Part shown: one piece after another, positions 1-9,335 of the stretch
How positions within the stretch are numbered: position 1 is the stretch's first letter
How the letters are laid out: each line of letters starts with the position of its first letter
Assembly (NCBI GenBank): GCA_905215445.1
Contig: CAJMPZ010000047.1
Location: 1 to 16,974 of the forward strand
Length of the DNA: 16,974 nucleotides
Direction: 5' to 3'
Origin: an uncultured bacterium
GTDB taxonomy: Bacteria; Actinomycetota; Coriobacteriia; Coriobacteriales; Coriobacteriaceae
Translations under genes and position numbers: made by a program
Notes under the pieces: model-generated
The model's database searches: none
Seen by the model: only the letters and a program-made list of their open reading frames with translations
Told to the model about the DNA's origin: nothing

Positions 1-2
1 GA

Positions 3-143
3 AAACCCGCCAGAGCGAGCAAGGTGCCTTGAAACGAGGCGGCATTGATCTTTTGATCATGCCGCCGAAGTTGAAAGGCAGATTGCCGCTCTGGCGGGTT
101 TGCAGCGTCAACTGGTTACGCGGGCTGGTAAGCCCGCGTAACC
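3..143 (-). repeat. Structured 3' element, copy 1 (behind LCP gene)
   Basis: This 141-bp element begins at the base next to the TAG stop of the LCP gene. In minus-strand order it holds a perfect 13-bp hairpin (114-126 pairs with 131-143, 4-nt loop) and a linker containing GACGCTGC. A long hairpin follows. Its outer stem is 15 bp (3-17 with 87-101), its middle stem pairs 20-22 with 83-85 and 25-30 with 75-80, and its inner stem pairs 38-45 with 59-66 and 47-50 with 55-58. The inner stem has one bulged base at 46 and a 4-nt loop. The outer stem ends in GGCGGGTTTTC on the minus strand, which resembles an intrinsic terminator. A second copy with the same fold lies at 15568-15707. The fold is read directly from the sequence; a role in termination or 3'-end stability is inferred. 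Confidence 0.8.
114..143 (-). terminator. Stop-adjacent hairpin after LCP gene
   Basis: A perfect 13-bp stem with a 4-nt loop starts immediately after the LCP stop codon. It has no T-run of its own on the minus strand. It could act with the long hairpin behind it (3-101), whose 3' arm runs into TTTT, or as an RNA 3'-end protector. The same hairpin, with changed but still paired bases, follows prfA. Confidence 0.5.
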
Positions 144-1379
144 CTAATAATTGGCTTCGTAGCCGTTGCCGTCGCCGGTGGGCTGTTCGTAGTAGTCCGA
201 ATCGCTCGAATCGCTTGAGCCATCGGAATCGTCAGAGCTGACCGATGAGGTTGCGGTACCGTTTGCGTAGTCGTCAGACGTGTTGTTGTTCAGGTCGCCG
301 ATCGTAGAGCTGGAACCGTTGGAAAGACCCATGGTGTTGGGACCCTTGGGATCCTTGCCGGCATCGACGCGCTCCATCATTTCCTTGAGCTCGTCCTCGT
401 AGACAAAGACGTAGCTCACGCCGTCGATCATGGTGCTGTCGTCGGCGTACGAGGGCAGGTTGGCCGAGTAGATACCGTCGACATCCATACCGCGCATGGC
501 GTTGACCGTAGCCACGATATCCTGAACGCTCATATCGGTTACGAGCATATCGGACAGCGAATTAACCAGGCCAAAGATCTTCGTGGCATCGAAGTTATTG
601 AGAATCTGGTTGGCAAGGGCGCCAAGCACCTGACGCTGGTGGCGCATGCGTGTGTAATCGCCGTCGGCATAGGTGTAGCGGCAGCGGGCATAGGTAAGGG
701 CGGTGGCACCGTCCATATGCTGCTGGCCAGCGGTAATCTTAATATCCAGGTGCTCGGGGTCGTCAACATCATCGGTTGCGTTAATGTCGATACCGCCAAC
801 CGAATCAATCAGCGCCTGCATTCCGTCGAAGCTGACCTCGGCATAGTGGGAAATCTGAACACCGCACAGCTCGTTGACCGCCTCGACCATGGCCTCGGCG
901 CCGCCAACGGTATGGCAGGCGTTGATCTTCATGGTCTCGCCCTTGTACTCGACCTTGGTGTCGCGCGGAACGGAAATGAGCGTCGCCTGCTTTTGCGTGG
1001 GGTCGATGCGTGCCAGGATAATCGAGTCGGCACGATACGTATCCTCGCCCGGACGGCCGTCGGTGCCAAGAAGCAGCACGTAGAACGGATCCTTTGCCTC
1101 ATCGGTGTCAACCAGAACCCGACGCAGATTGTCAGTAATGACATTAGAATCGCCGAGCTTGCCCATAATGGTGGCAAACCACAGGCCGGCAGCGGTAGTG
1201 GCACTCAGCAGCACGCCAAGCACGACAATGAGCGCGACGTGACGAATCGTGTGGCTACGACGACGTTGGCGAGCGCGCTCGGAATAGCGAGCCACGTTAT
1301 CGCGACTGTAGATCTTGGCCTGCGCACCAGTTGAGGGTCTTCGGGTGGTGGTATCCGCGAGGGGCTTTTTATTAAACAT
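144..1379 (-). CDS. LytR-CpsA-Psr (LCP) family cell-wall polymer ligase
   Basis: This is a 411-residue membrane-anchored LCP protein. LCP enzymes transfer undecaprenyl-linked glycopolymers (teichoic acids, capsule, arabinogalactan) onto peptidoglycan outside the cell. A basic cytoplasmic N-terminus (about 1-47) precedes one membrane helix (about 48-70). The catalytic domain shows LLLGTDGRP (102-110), the RAD and SVPRDT segments (116-141) and GDYTRMRHQRQ (240-250), which supply the conserved Asp and Arg residues that bind the polyprenyl pyrophosphate. The tail from about 345 is Ser/Asp/Asn-rich and probably disordered. I chose ATG at 1379 because an AGGT lies 8 nt upstream; the TTG at 1385 leaves no spacing. 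The murA stop is 12 nt upstream, so the two genes are probably cotranscribed. The exact polymer substrate cannot be told. Confidence 0.93.
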   Translation of the reverse strand: MFNKKPLADTTTRRPSTGAQAKIYSRDNVARYSERARQRRRSHTIRHVALIVVLGVLLSATTAAGLWFATIMGKLGDSNVITDNLRRVLVDTDEAKDPFYVLLLGTDGRPGEDTYRADSIILARIDPTQKQATLISVPRDTKVEYKGETMKINACHTVGGAEAMVEAVNELCGVQISHYAEVSFDGMQALIDSVGGIDINATDDVDDPEHLDIKITAGQQHMDGATALTYARCRYTYADGDYTRMRHQRQVLGALANQILNNFDATKIFGLVNSLSDMLVTDMSVQDIVATVNAMRGMDVDGIYSANLPSYADDSTMIDGVSYVFVYEDELKEMMERVDAGKDPKGPNTMGLSNGSSSTIGDLNNNTSDDYANGTATSSVSSDDSDGSSDSSDSDYYEQPTGDGNGYEANY

Positions 1380-1391
1380 AGGCAACCTGTA

Positions 1392-2675
1392 TTAGTAGAT
1401 GACGGGATCGGGGACGGTAGCATGCTCGACATGCGCGCCAAGCGCCTGCAGCTTTTCGACAAACTGCTCGTAGCCGCGCTTGATGTGATGGATAGCCGAA
1501 ACCTCGGTCGTCCCGTCGGCGATCAAGCCCGCTACGACGAGGGCCGCTCCGCCGCGCAGATCGGGCGAGGTAACCTGTGCACCCGAGAAGCCCTTGACGC
1601 CATGAATCATGGCATGATGGCTCTCGATACGAATGTCGGCACCCATGCGCACCAGCTCAGAGGCAAACATAAAGCGATTCTCGAAGATGTTTTCGGTAAT
1701 AACAGAACTGCCGTCGGCAAGGGCGGAGAGCACCATAATCTGCGCCTGCATGTCGGTCGGGAAACCGGGGAACGGAAGCGTCTGGATGTCGACCGGCTTG
1801 ATACGCTCGGCACGGTTCACATGGACGCCATCCTCGACGCGCTCGCAGTCGATACCCATGAGCTCCATCTTCTTGAGCACCATGCCCAAGTGAATGGGGC
1901 AAAAGCCCGTGACATCGACACCGCGATCGTCGGCCATCAACGCACCGGCAACGATAAAGGTACCGGCCTCGATGCGGTCGCCCACCACGCGATGGGTAAC
2001 GGGATGGAGCTCTTCCACGCCTTCGATAGTCACGACGGGCGTACCGGCGCCAACAATCTTGGCGCCCATCTCGTTGAGCATGTTAGCGAGATCGACGATC
2101 TCGGGCTCGCGGGCGGCATTGTCGATAACCGTGGTGCCCTGTGCGCGCACAGAGGCCATGATGAGGTTCTCGGTCGCACCGACGCTGGCGAACTCGAGCG
2201 TGACGGTGGTACCGCGCAGACCTTGGGGCGCATTAGCGTTGATGTAACCGTGGGCGGTATCGAACTCAACGCCCAGGGCCTCAAGACCAAGAATATGCAT
2301 ATCGATCTTGCGAGCACCCAGGTTGCAGCCGCCCGGCATGGCAATTTTGGCGCGATGGAAGCGGCCCAGCAGGGGTCCCATGACGGCGGTGGAAGCGCGC
2401 ATCTTGGCAACGAGCTCGTAGGGGGCCTCCCATGAATCGACCTGAGAGGTATCAATCTCGAGCGTGTGCTCGTCGAGAACATCGATCGTAGCGCCCATGC
2501 CCTTGAGCACCTTGCCCATCACGTGGACATCGGAAATATCGGGCACGTTCTGCAGCGTCGTCTTGCCCGGTGCCAGAAGCGTTGCCGCCATGAGTTTGAG
2601 CGCGGAGTTCTTGGCGCCCGAGACGGGCACGGAGCCTCCGATGGCGTGGCCACCCTCAACGCGGATAATATCCAA
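1392..2675 (-). CDS. murA: UDP-N-acetylglucosamine 1-carboxyvinyltransferase MurA
   Basis: MurA transfers enolpyruvate from PEP to UDP-GlcNAc, the first committed step of peptidoglycan synthesis, in the cytoplasm. The 427-residue length is normal. The N-terminal SGAKN motif (19-23) carries the conserved Lys22/Asn23. The active-site loop PGGCNLGARKIDMH has the catalytic Cys117, so this is the Cys form, which is normally fosfomycin-sensitive, not the Asp form. FPGFPTDMQAQ and ENIFENRFMF are typical C-domain blocks. The start is TTG at 2675, preceded by AAAGGG at suitable distance, and it places MDIIRVEGG exactly where family members begin. A strong terminator-like hairpin with a T5 run ends only 13 nt before the start codon, so expression probably depends on read-through or on a signal not visible here. 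Confidence 0.96.
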   Translation of the reverse strand: MDIIRVEGGHAIGGSVPVSGAKNSALKLMAATLLAPGKTTLQNVPDISDVHVMGKVLKGMGATIDVLDEHTLEIDTSQVDSWEAPYELVAKMRASTAVMGPLLGRFHRAKIAMPGGCNLGARKIDMHILGLEALGVEFDTAHGYINANAPQGLRGTTVTLEFASVGATENLIMASVRAQGTTVIDNAAREPEIVDLANMLNEMGAKIVGAGTPVVTIEGVEELHPVTHRVVGDRIEAGTFIVAGALMADDRGVDVTGFCPIHLGMVLKKMELMGIDCERVEDGVHVNRAERIKPVDIQTLPFPGFPTDMQAQIMVLSALADGSSVITENIFENRFMFASELVRMGADIRIESHHAMIHGVKGFSGAQVTSPDLRGGAALVVAGLIADGTTEVSAIHHIKRGYEQFVEKLQALGAHVEHATVPDPVIY

Positions 2676-2688
2676 GGTCTACCCTTTC

Positions 2689-2727
2689 AAAAAGCATGCC
2701 CGGGGTGGCTGGGCCATCCCGGGCATG
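2689..2727 (-). terminator. Rho-independent terminator between atpC and murA
   Basis: On the minus strand a 10-bp stem (2718-2727 pairs with 2695-2704) is extended after one mismatch by 3 more pairs and followed by C and five T (2693-2689). It lies 37 nt after the atpC stop and is the natural end of the atp operon. It ends just before the murA ribosome binding site (about 2682-2687), so it may also act as an attenuator for murA. A weaker 5-bp hairpin (2732-2736 with 2745-2749) lies between it and atpC. Confidence 0.85.
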
Positions 2728-2763
2728 ATGTGTTCGCAAATGGTCGAACGCTAAATCGTTTGA

Positions 2764-3156
2764 CTATTGGGCAAGCTTGAGCTTACACCATGCGATTTCA
2801 TTATAGAGGTAGGCGCGGCGTGCATCATCCTCCGACAAATTACCCAGCTTCTCTTCAAAACCTTGAATATCAGCTTTAAGCTTGTCGGCATCGACAGTCG
2901 CCAAATCGCAAGCGCGCTCGGCGAGAACGGTCACGACATCGTCCGCAACCTGGGCATAACCGCCGGCCACGGCAAACGTGTGGTCGACAGTGCCCATGGC
3001 CTTATCGGAAACGCGAACGTAGCCGCGGTCGATCGTGCAAATCTCGCTGGAGTGAGCAGGCAGGACGCCAAACTCGCCATCCGTGGACGGAATCGACACA
3101 AACGCAGCGTCGCCCTCATAGGCGCAGCTCACGGGGCACACGATGCGGATACGCAT
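2764..3156 (-). CDS. atpC: ATP synthase epsilon subunit
   Basis: This is the F1 central-stalk subunit that contacts gamma and the c-ring and can inhibit ATP hydrolysis. At 130 residues it has the usual size. The beta-sandwich N-domain includes the conserved block with EFGVLPAHS (about 28-36) and a following GGYAQV segment (about 65-70). The C-terminal part from about residue 85 is helical and charged, as expected for the regulatory helix pair. The ATG at 3156 is 3 nt after the atpD stop and is preceded by GGGAGAAG. It is the last gene of the atp operon; the terminator follows. Confidence 0.95.
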   Translation of the reverse strand: MRIRIVCPVSCAYEGDAAFVSIPSTDGEFGVLPAHSSEICTIDRGYVRVSDKAMGTVDHTFAVAGGYAQVADDVVTVLAERACDLATVDADKLKADIQGFEEKLGNLSEDDARRAYLYNEIAWCKLKLAQ

Positions 3157-3159
3157 AAC

Positions 3160-4613
<1,454 letters not shown>

Positions 4614-4614
<1 letters not shown>

Positions 4615-5522
4615 TACTGTTCCTCCAATGCTGAGGCTCCGCCGACGATCTCGTTGATCTCGGTCGTGATCGAAGCCTGGCGCACGCGACTATACGTGCG
4701 GGTAAGGGTCGAGATGATCGCGGTGGCGTTTTCCGTCGCGGAGTGCATGGCCTTGCGGCGTGCACCCTGCTCGGCAGCCGCCGAATCGATCAGGGCCTGG
4801 TAGATGACCGTCAGGATATAAGACGGCACAAGCTTGCCGAGAACATGCTCGGGAGAGGGCACGAACTCGAACGTGGACGAGATGCGCTTAGGGGCGTCGG
4901 TCTCGTTCTTACGCGGACCGTGGGCCATAGCGATCATCTCGGGGTCGAGCGGCAACAGATGCTCGACGCGAAGCTCCTGATCCACGCGGTTCTTGGCGTG
5001 GTGGTAGACAAGCTCGACACGGTCAAGCTCACCGGCACGATACGCATCGCAGATATGAGAGGAAATCATGCGGGCCTGATTGAAATCGGGCTCAGAGGAG
5101 TTGCCCTCAAAGTGCATGACAACGTTTGCGCGGTCACGGAAATACGTGACCGGCTTACGCCCGCACGCGATGATCTCGCACTCGATGCCGTCGTTCGCCC
5201 AAGAAGCGGCGAGCTTTTCGGCCGTGCGCTCCACCGTCGTATTGAAACCGCCGGCAAGGCCGCGGTCCGAGGCAATAACGACAATCAGGCCATGCTTGAC
5301 GCTCTCATGCTTCTGCAGCATGGGATCGGTGCCCGAACAGGAGGCGTCGCCGGCGACCGTCAACATGACGTCGGTCAGCGCCTCCTTATAGGGCTCGGCC
5401 TGCTTGGAGCGATCGAGGGCACGACGGATCTTGGCCGTAGAGACCATCTCCATCGTGCGCGTGATCTGCTTGGTCGTGGTAACCGAGGAGATTCGCTTCT
5501 TAATGTCGCGAAGGTTGGCCAT
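4614..5522 (-). CDS. atpG: ATP synthase gamma subunit
   Basis: This is the rotor shaft of F1. It is 302 residues long with the family N-terminus MANLRDIKKRISSV and a TKQITRTMEMVSTAKIR helix (17-33), followed by the Rossmann-like middle with ASDRGLAGGFN (84-94). The C-terminal helix contains RRKAMHSATENA and ends in EINEIVGGASALEEQ, close to other gamma subunits. The start has AGGAGAAC upstream and lies 5 nt after the atpA stop. Its stop overlaps the atpD start. Confidence 0.97.
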
Positions 5523-5527
5523 GGGGC

Positions 5528-7126
5528 TTAGTTCTCCTCTGATCCAGAAACATCCGAATGGTGCTTGGCCATGAACTGCTGCTTGAAGTCGCCGATGACG
5601 CGCAAGAGCTCAGCCTTGGTGTCATCATCGATCTTCTTGGCGCGAACCTTGTCGAGCAGCGAGCCAAAGCCATTGTCCATGTACTCGATGAGCTCGGCAC
5701 GGAAGGGCAGCACGTCGGCGATCTCCAGGTCATCCAGGAAGCCCTCGTTGCCAGCGAACAGCGTAACGATCTGCTCGCCAACCTCAAACGGCTTGTAACG
5801 CGTCTGCTTCAGGAGCTCGGTCATGCGAGCACCATGGGTCAGCTGCTTCTGAGTAGCCTCGTCGAGGTCGGAGCCGAACTGCGTAAAGCCAGCGAGCTCC
5901 TGGTACGAAGCGAGGTCCAGACGGAGGTTGCCGGCGACCTGCTTCATGGCCTTGGTCTGCGCATCGCCACCGACGCGGGACACGGAGATGCCCACGTCGA
6001 CTGCCGGGCGCTGACCCTGGAAGAAGAGCTCGGACTGCAGGTAGATCTGACCATCGGTAATGGAAATGACGTTGGTCGGAATGTAGGCCGAGACGTCGCC
6101 GTCCTGGGTCTCGATGATCGGCAGTGCCGTCATGGAGCCGTAACCGTTCTTCTTGGACATCTTGACGGCACGCTCGAGCAGACGAGAGTGCAGGTAGAAG
6201 ATGTCGCCAGGATAGGCCTCGCGTCCGGGCGGACGATGCAGCGTCAGCGACATCTGACGGTAGGCCACAGCCTGCTTGGACAGGTCGTCGTAGATGACGA
6301 GCACGTGGCCGCCGGGGTTGGTCTCGCTGGCGGGCTTGCCGTCCTCGCCGTTGTACATGAAGAACTCGCCGATAGCGGCACCGGCCATAGGCGCGATGTA
6401 CTGCATAGGGGCGGAATCGGCAGCGGTGGCCGAAACGATGATGGTGTAGTCGAGCGCACCGTGCTGAGCGAGGGTCTCGCGGATGTTGGCAACCGTGGAG
6501 GCCTTCTGGCCGATGGCGACATAGATGCAGACCATGCCCTTGCCGCGCTGGTTGAGGATAGCGTCGATGGCGATGGCGGTCTTACCGGTCTTACGGTCGC
6601 CGATGATGAGCTCACGCTGACCGCGGCCGATAGGCACCATGGAGTCGATGGCCAGCAGGCCGGTCTGAACCGGCTCGCACACCGGGGTACGGTCGATGAC
6701 ACCGGGGGCCTTGAACTCGATGGGGCGACGGTGCGTGGCGACGATGTCACCCAAACCGTCGATAGGCTGGCCGAGCGGATTGACGACGCGGCCGAGCATG
6801 GCGCGGCTCACAGGGATATCCATAATGCGGCCAGTGGTGCGGCACTCGTCGCCTTCCTTGATGGCGTCGACGGCACCGAACAGAACGGCGCCGACCTCGT
6901 CACGGTCAAGGTTCTGGGCAAGGCCGAAGACGGTCTCACCGGTATCGGAGCTCTTGAACTCCAGAAGCTCGCCTGCCATGGCGCTCTTGAGGCCGGAGAC
7001 GCGCGCGATGCCGTCGCCTACCTCGTCGACCGTTGAAACCTCATGCGTATCGACCGTCGCGGAGAGGCTCGTGAGCTGCTCCTGCAGTTTCTTGGCGATA
7101 TCCTGGGCATTGAGGGTTTCGGACAT
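5528..7126 (-). CDS. atpA: ATP synthase alpha subunit
   Basis: This is the non-catalytic nucleotide-binding subunit of F1, 532 residues. Walker A is GDRKTGKT (176-183), the VAIGQKAS block is at 203-210, Walker B with VIYDDLSKQAVAYR is at 277-290, and the arginine-finger block ISVSRVGG follows later. Compared with well-known alpha subunits there is an extra segment of about 13 residues (about 260-272) between FMYNG and the GHVLVIYDD strand. HRPPGREAYPGD has His where Arg is common. Start: ATG overlapping the atpH stop (TAATG), with a near-perfect GGAGGTGA at good distance. The ribosome binding site therefore lies inside the end of atpH. Confidence 0.98.
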   Translation of the reverse strand: MSETLNAQDIAKKLQEQLTSLSATVDTHEVSTVDEVGDGIARVSGLKSAMAGELLEFKSSDTGETVFGLAQNLDRDEVGAVLFGAVDAIKEGDECRTTGRIMDIPVSRAMLGRVVNPLGQPIDGLGDIVATHRRPIEFKAPGVIDRTPVCEPVQTGLLAIDSMVPIGRGQRELIIGDRKTGKTAIAIDAILNQRGKGMVCIYVAIGQKASTVANIRETLAQHGALDYTIIVSATAADSAPMQYIAPMAGAAIGEFFMYNGEDGKPASETNPGGHVLVIYDDLSKQAVAYRQMSLTLHRPPGREAYPGDIFYLHSRLLERAVKMSKKNGYGSMTALPIIETQDGDVSAYIPTNVISITDGQIYLQSELFFQGQRPAVDVGISVSRVGGDAQTKAMKQVAGNLRLDLASYQELAGFTQFGSDLDEATQKQLTHGARMTELLKQTRYKPFEVGEQIVTLFAGNEGFLDDLEIADVLPFRAELIEYMDNGFGSLLDKVRAKKIDDDTKAELLRVIGDFKQQFMAKHHSDVSGSEEN

Positions 7127-7602
7127 TAGGCTTCACCTCCGTACGAATTAGCAGAGTTTGCGAGGGTCTCCTGCGCGATGCGCAGCTGCGTCTTGACGGA
7201 AATGTCACGACGCTCGCCGCGGGCCTCGAGCACCAGGCCGCCCACGATAGACGGGTCGACCTGCTCGATAAGGAATACCTTGCGGCCGAAGTCCTGCTCG
7301 CATTTCTTAGTGATGGTTTGACGCAGCTCGTCGTCGAGCGGGATCGCCGTGGTGACGGTCACGCCCACTACATCCTCGTCTTCCTCGGCAACATACTTAA
7401 AGGCAGCTGCCACCTTGGGAAGAAGGTCGAGCTGGTCGCGCTTGGACATGGTGTCGAGCACAGCGATGATCTCGGGGCTGGCGCTAGCCAGACGCTCGAT
7501 CATCTCGAGGTCCTCGAATACATGGTTCTCGGCCTTGGCGGCTTCCAAAAGGGAGCGCGCGTAGGTCTCGAGCACCTTGTCCTGATAGCGGCTAGTCGGC
7601 AT
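7126..7602 (-). CDS. atpH: ATP synthase delta subunit
   Basis: This is the peripheral-stalk subunit on top of F1 that joins it to the b subunit. At 158 residues it is slightly short for the family (usually 170-180). The N-domain starts with a YARSLLEAAKAE helix. The C-terminal part has the family block DPSIVGGLVLEARGERRDIS (115-134), which is the best evidence for the assignment. The start overlaps the end of atpF by 11 nt, and its ribosome binding site (CAGGTAG) lies within atpF. The stop overlaps the atpA start. Confidence 0.95.
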   Translation of the reverse strand: MPTSRYQDKVLETYARSLLEAAKAENHVFEDLEMIERLASASPEIIAVLDTMSKRDQLDLLPKVAAAFKYVAEEDEDVVGVTVTTAIPLDDELRQTITKKCEQDFGRKVFLIEQVDPSIVGGLVLEARGERRDISVKTQLRIAQETLANSANSYGGEA

Positions 7603-8194
7603 TCAGGCTACCTGCTTCCTGGATGTAGCGCTCGATGAGCTTCTTCTGCTCGGCCTCGTCCTCGAGTGCCTCGCCCACGATCTTGGTGGCGACGGCAACG
7701 GACAGGTCGGCGATAGAGCTCGCAGCACCGGCGTAGATGGACTTGCGCTCGTCCTCGACGGTCGTGTGGGCCTTGGCGATGATCTCCTCGGCCTCCTTGT
7801 GAGCAGCCTCGATGATACGGGCGCGCTCGGACTCGGCGTCCTTACGGGCCTCGAGAACGATGTCGGCAGCCTGACGACGGGCGTCGGTAACGATCGAGTC
7901 GGACTCAGCGCGCTTGGCGATAGCCTCCTGCTTGGTCTTCTCGGCCTCGTCGAGGCTCTCCTCGATCTTCTTGCCGCGCTCCTCCATGGTTTTCATGATG
8001 CCCGGCAGGGCGACCTTGGCCAGCACGATCCAGATGATCAGGAAGGCGATAAGCGCCGGGATGAACTCCGCCATCTTAGGGATGAGGATGTCCGCACCGG
8101 CAGCGCCGTCCTCGGCGAACGCGGAAACCGGCATGAGCAGCGCGGCCGCGGACGCGGAGAGTGCGATCGCGCTCTTCTGGGATGAAAGATTCAT
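7592..8194 (-). CDS. atpF: ATP synthase b subunit with signal-peptide-like N-terminus
   Basis: This is the peripheral-stalk subunit of Fo, 200 residues. One membrane helix (about 44-64) is followed by a long charged helix (about 68-180) rich in Ala, Glu, Lys and Arg, which forms the stator coiled coil. Unusually, a hydrophobic stretch (about 8-22) ending in SAFA|ED (cleavage after about residue 27) comes before the real membrane helix and reads like a cleavable signal peptide. If it is cut, the mature protein has the usual single-span topology with its N-terminus outside. The ATG at 8194 has GGAG 10 nt upstream and lies 15 nt after the atpE stop. Confidence 0.95.
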   Translation of the reverse strand: MNLSSQKSAIALSASAAALLMPVSAFAEDGAAGADILIPKMAEFIPALIAFLIIWIVLAKVALPGIMKTMEERGKKIEESLDEAEKTKQEAIAKRAESDSIVTDARRQAADIVLEARKDAESERARIIEAAHKEAEEIIAKAHTTVEDERKSIYAGAASSIADLSVAVATKIVGEALEDEAEQKKLIERYIQEAGSLNAD

Positions 8195-8209
8195 ACTTGA
8201 CGCTCCGTG

Positions 8210-8404
8210 CTATTTAACGATCAGCGCGACAACGAAGCCGATCAGAGCCAGAGCCTCGCCGAAGGCGGAGCCCATGATGAAGACGGTGAACACGCGGCCC
8301 TGGACCTCAGGCTGACGGGCCATAGCACCCGTAGCACCCAGAGCAGACAGGCCGATAGCAAGACCAGCGCCGATAACACCGAGACCGTAACCGATAACTC
8401 CCAC
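8210..8404 (-). CDS. atpE: ATP synthase c subunit (proton-type)
   Basis: This is the rotor-ring proteolipid of Fo. At 64 residues it is short, with two membrane helices (about 4-27 and 38-62) joined by the polar RQPE loop (30-33). The ion-carrying Glu50 lies in GSAFGEALALIGF. The first helix lacks the Gln, and the position after the Glu lacks the Ser/Thr, that define sodium-binding c rings, so proton coupling is predicted. The start is GTG at 8404 with AAAGGAGG 5-6 nt upstream, the strongest ribosome binding site in the operon. This fits the need for many c copies per enzyme. The gene follows a 124-nt gap, the largest between genes inside the operon. Confidence 0.97.
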   Translation of the reverse strand: MGVIGYGLGVIGAGLAIGLSALGATGAMARQPEVQGRVFTVFIMGSAFGEALALIGFVVALIVK

Positions 8405-8528
8405 GATTCCTCCTTTGTCGTGCGTGTCTTATTTCACGCAGGATAACCTTTTTTATAACTGCCGGGCTCCATGGGTACGGGCACCGGCGGTTTAACGAAT
8501 TGCTTACCTTTAAGGCGCGAGCGGAAGG
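8405..8528 (-). other. Intra-operon leader before atpE
   Basis: A 124-nt untranslated gap in an operon whose other gaps are 15 nt or less. It contains an AT-rich stretch (about 8444-8461) and the AAAGGAGG site of atpE. A short open frame in another reading frame (ending with TGA at 8434) crosses it but has no start signal. In E. coli the region before atpE is a known translation enhancer; a similar role here is an inference. Confidence 0.45.
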
Positions 8529-9332
8529 CTACTCCTCCTCCGCGACCTCCTCTGCCTCGGAGACATACACGGCGGTAAGGACCGTGAAGACGTAAGCCTG
8601 GATGGCGCCGACCACAAGCTCGATCGCATAGATCAGGATGAGGATGGCAAGCCAGGCTAGCGAAGGCAGGGCGCCAACGGCGTGGGCCGCGGAAACCTGC
8701 TGAAGCAGCAGCTGCATGAACATGCTCGCCATGATGGCGAACGAGCCCATGACCACGTGTCCTGCGAACATGTTGCAGAACAGACGGACGGCAAGCGTGA
8801 TGAGACGCAGGAAGGTCGAGAAAAGCTCGACGACCCACACAAGCACGTTCATCGGGAAGCTTACGCCCTGCGGGGCGAGGCTCTTGATGTAGCCGATCAC
8901 GCCGTGAGCCTTGCATCCGTAGTAGATGAAATACACGAAGGCGAAGATGGCGAGCGCGGCGGTGGAGCCGATTGCGCCGGTGCCGGGCTTCATTCCCGGA
9001 ATCAGGCCGATCATGTTATTGATCAGGATGAACAGGAAAAGCGAGCACAGGAACGGGAAGTGCTTCTTCCAGTTCTCACCCACGACGCCCTTGCCGATAT
9101 CGTTCTCGACGTACTCGATGATGTACTCGAAACCGTTGACGAAGAAGCCCTTGGGGACCAGGGTCTGCTTCTTCTTGAACACGGCCAGGACGATCAGGAG
9201 CACGATCGTGGAGACGATCAGCCAAAACGAGTACTGCGTGATGCCGCAGCTCAGATCGCCCACGACAGGGGTGGAGCTGAACTCGCTGACCAGATGATTA
9301 ATCTCATCAGGCAGCTTTTCAAAAATTTCCAC
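8529..9332 (-). CDS. atpB: ATP synthase a subunit
   Basis: This is the stator channel subunit of Fo, 267 residues with five or six membrane segments. The essential stator arginine is Arg183 in TLAVRLFCNMFAGH (179-192); most homologues have Gly where this one has Cys186. The last helix carries the conserved Gln245 in GAIQAYVFTVL, and EL is present at 238-239 in the preceding helix. The C-terminal tail is acidic (EAEEVAEEE). The start is GTG at 9332, three nt after the stop of the upstream membrane gene, with AAAGGTAAG as ribosome binding site. It is followed by the atpE leader. Confidence 0.97.
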   Translation of the reverse strand: MEIFEKLPDEINHLVSEFSSTPVVGDLSCGITQYSFWLIVSTIVLLIVLAVFKKKQTLVPKGFFVNGFEYIIEYVENDIGKGVVGENWKKHFPFLCSLFLFILINNMIGLIPGMKPGTGAIGSTAALAIFAFVYFIYYGCKAHGVIGYIKSLAPQGVSFPMNVLVWVVELFSTFLRLITLAVRLFCNMFAGHVVMGSFAIMASMFMQLLLQQVSAAHAVGALPSLAWLAILILIYAIELVVGAIQAYVFTVLTAVYVSEAEEVAEEE

Positions 9333-9335
9333 GAC

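Noticed and set aside
29..241. A 70-codon plus-strand frame across the first structured element
   Set aside because: It crosses palindromic sequence and the LCP tail and is rich in Arg and Ser, typical of chance translation.
8210..8404. Sodium-type ion site in the c subunit
   Set aside because: The Gln in helix 1 and the Ser/Thr after the Glu are absent.
8434..8916. A 160-codon minus frame overlapping atpB and its leader
   Set aside because: Overlaps a certain gene in another frame and has Arg/Cys/His-rich shadow character apart from the last 20 residues.
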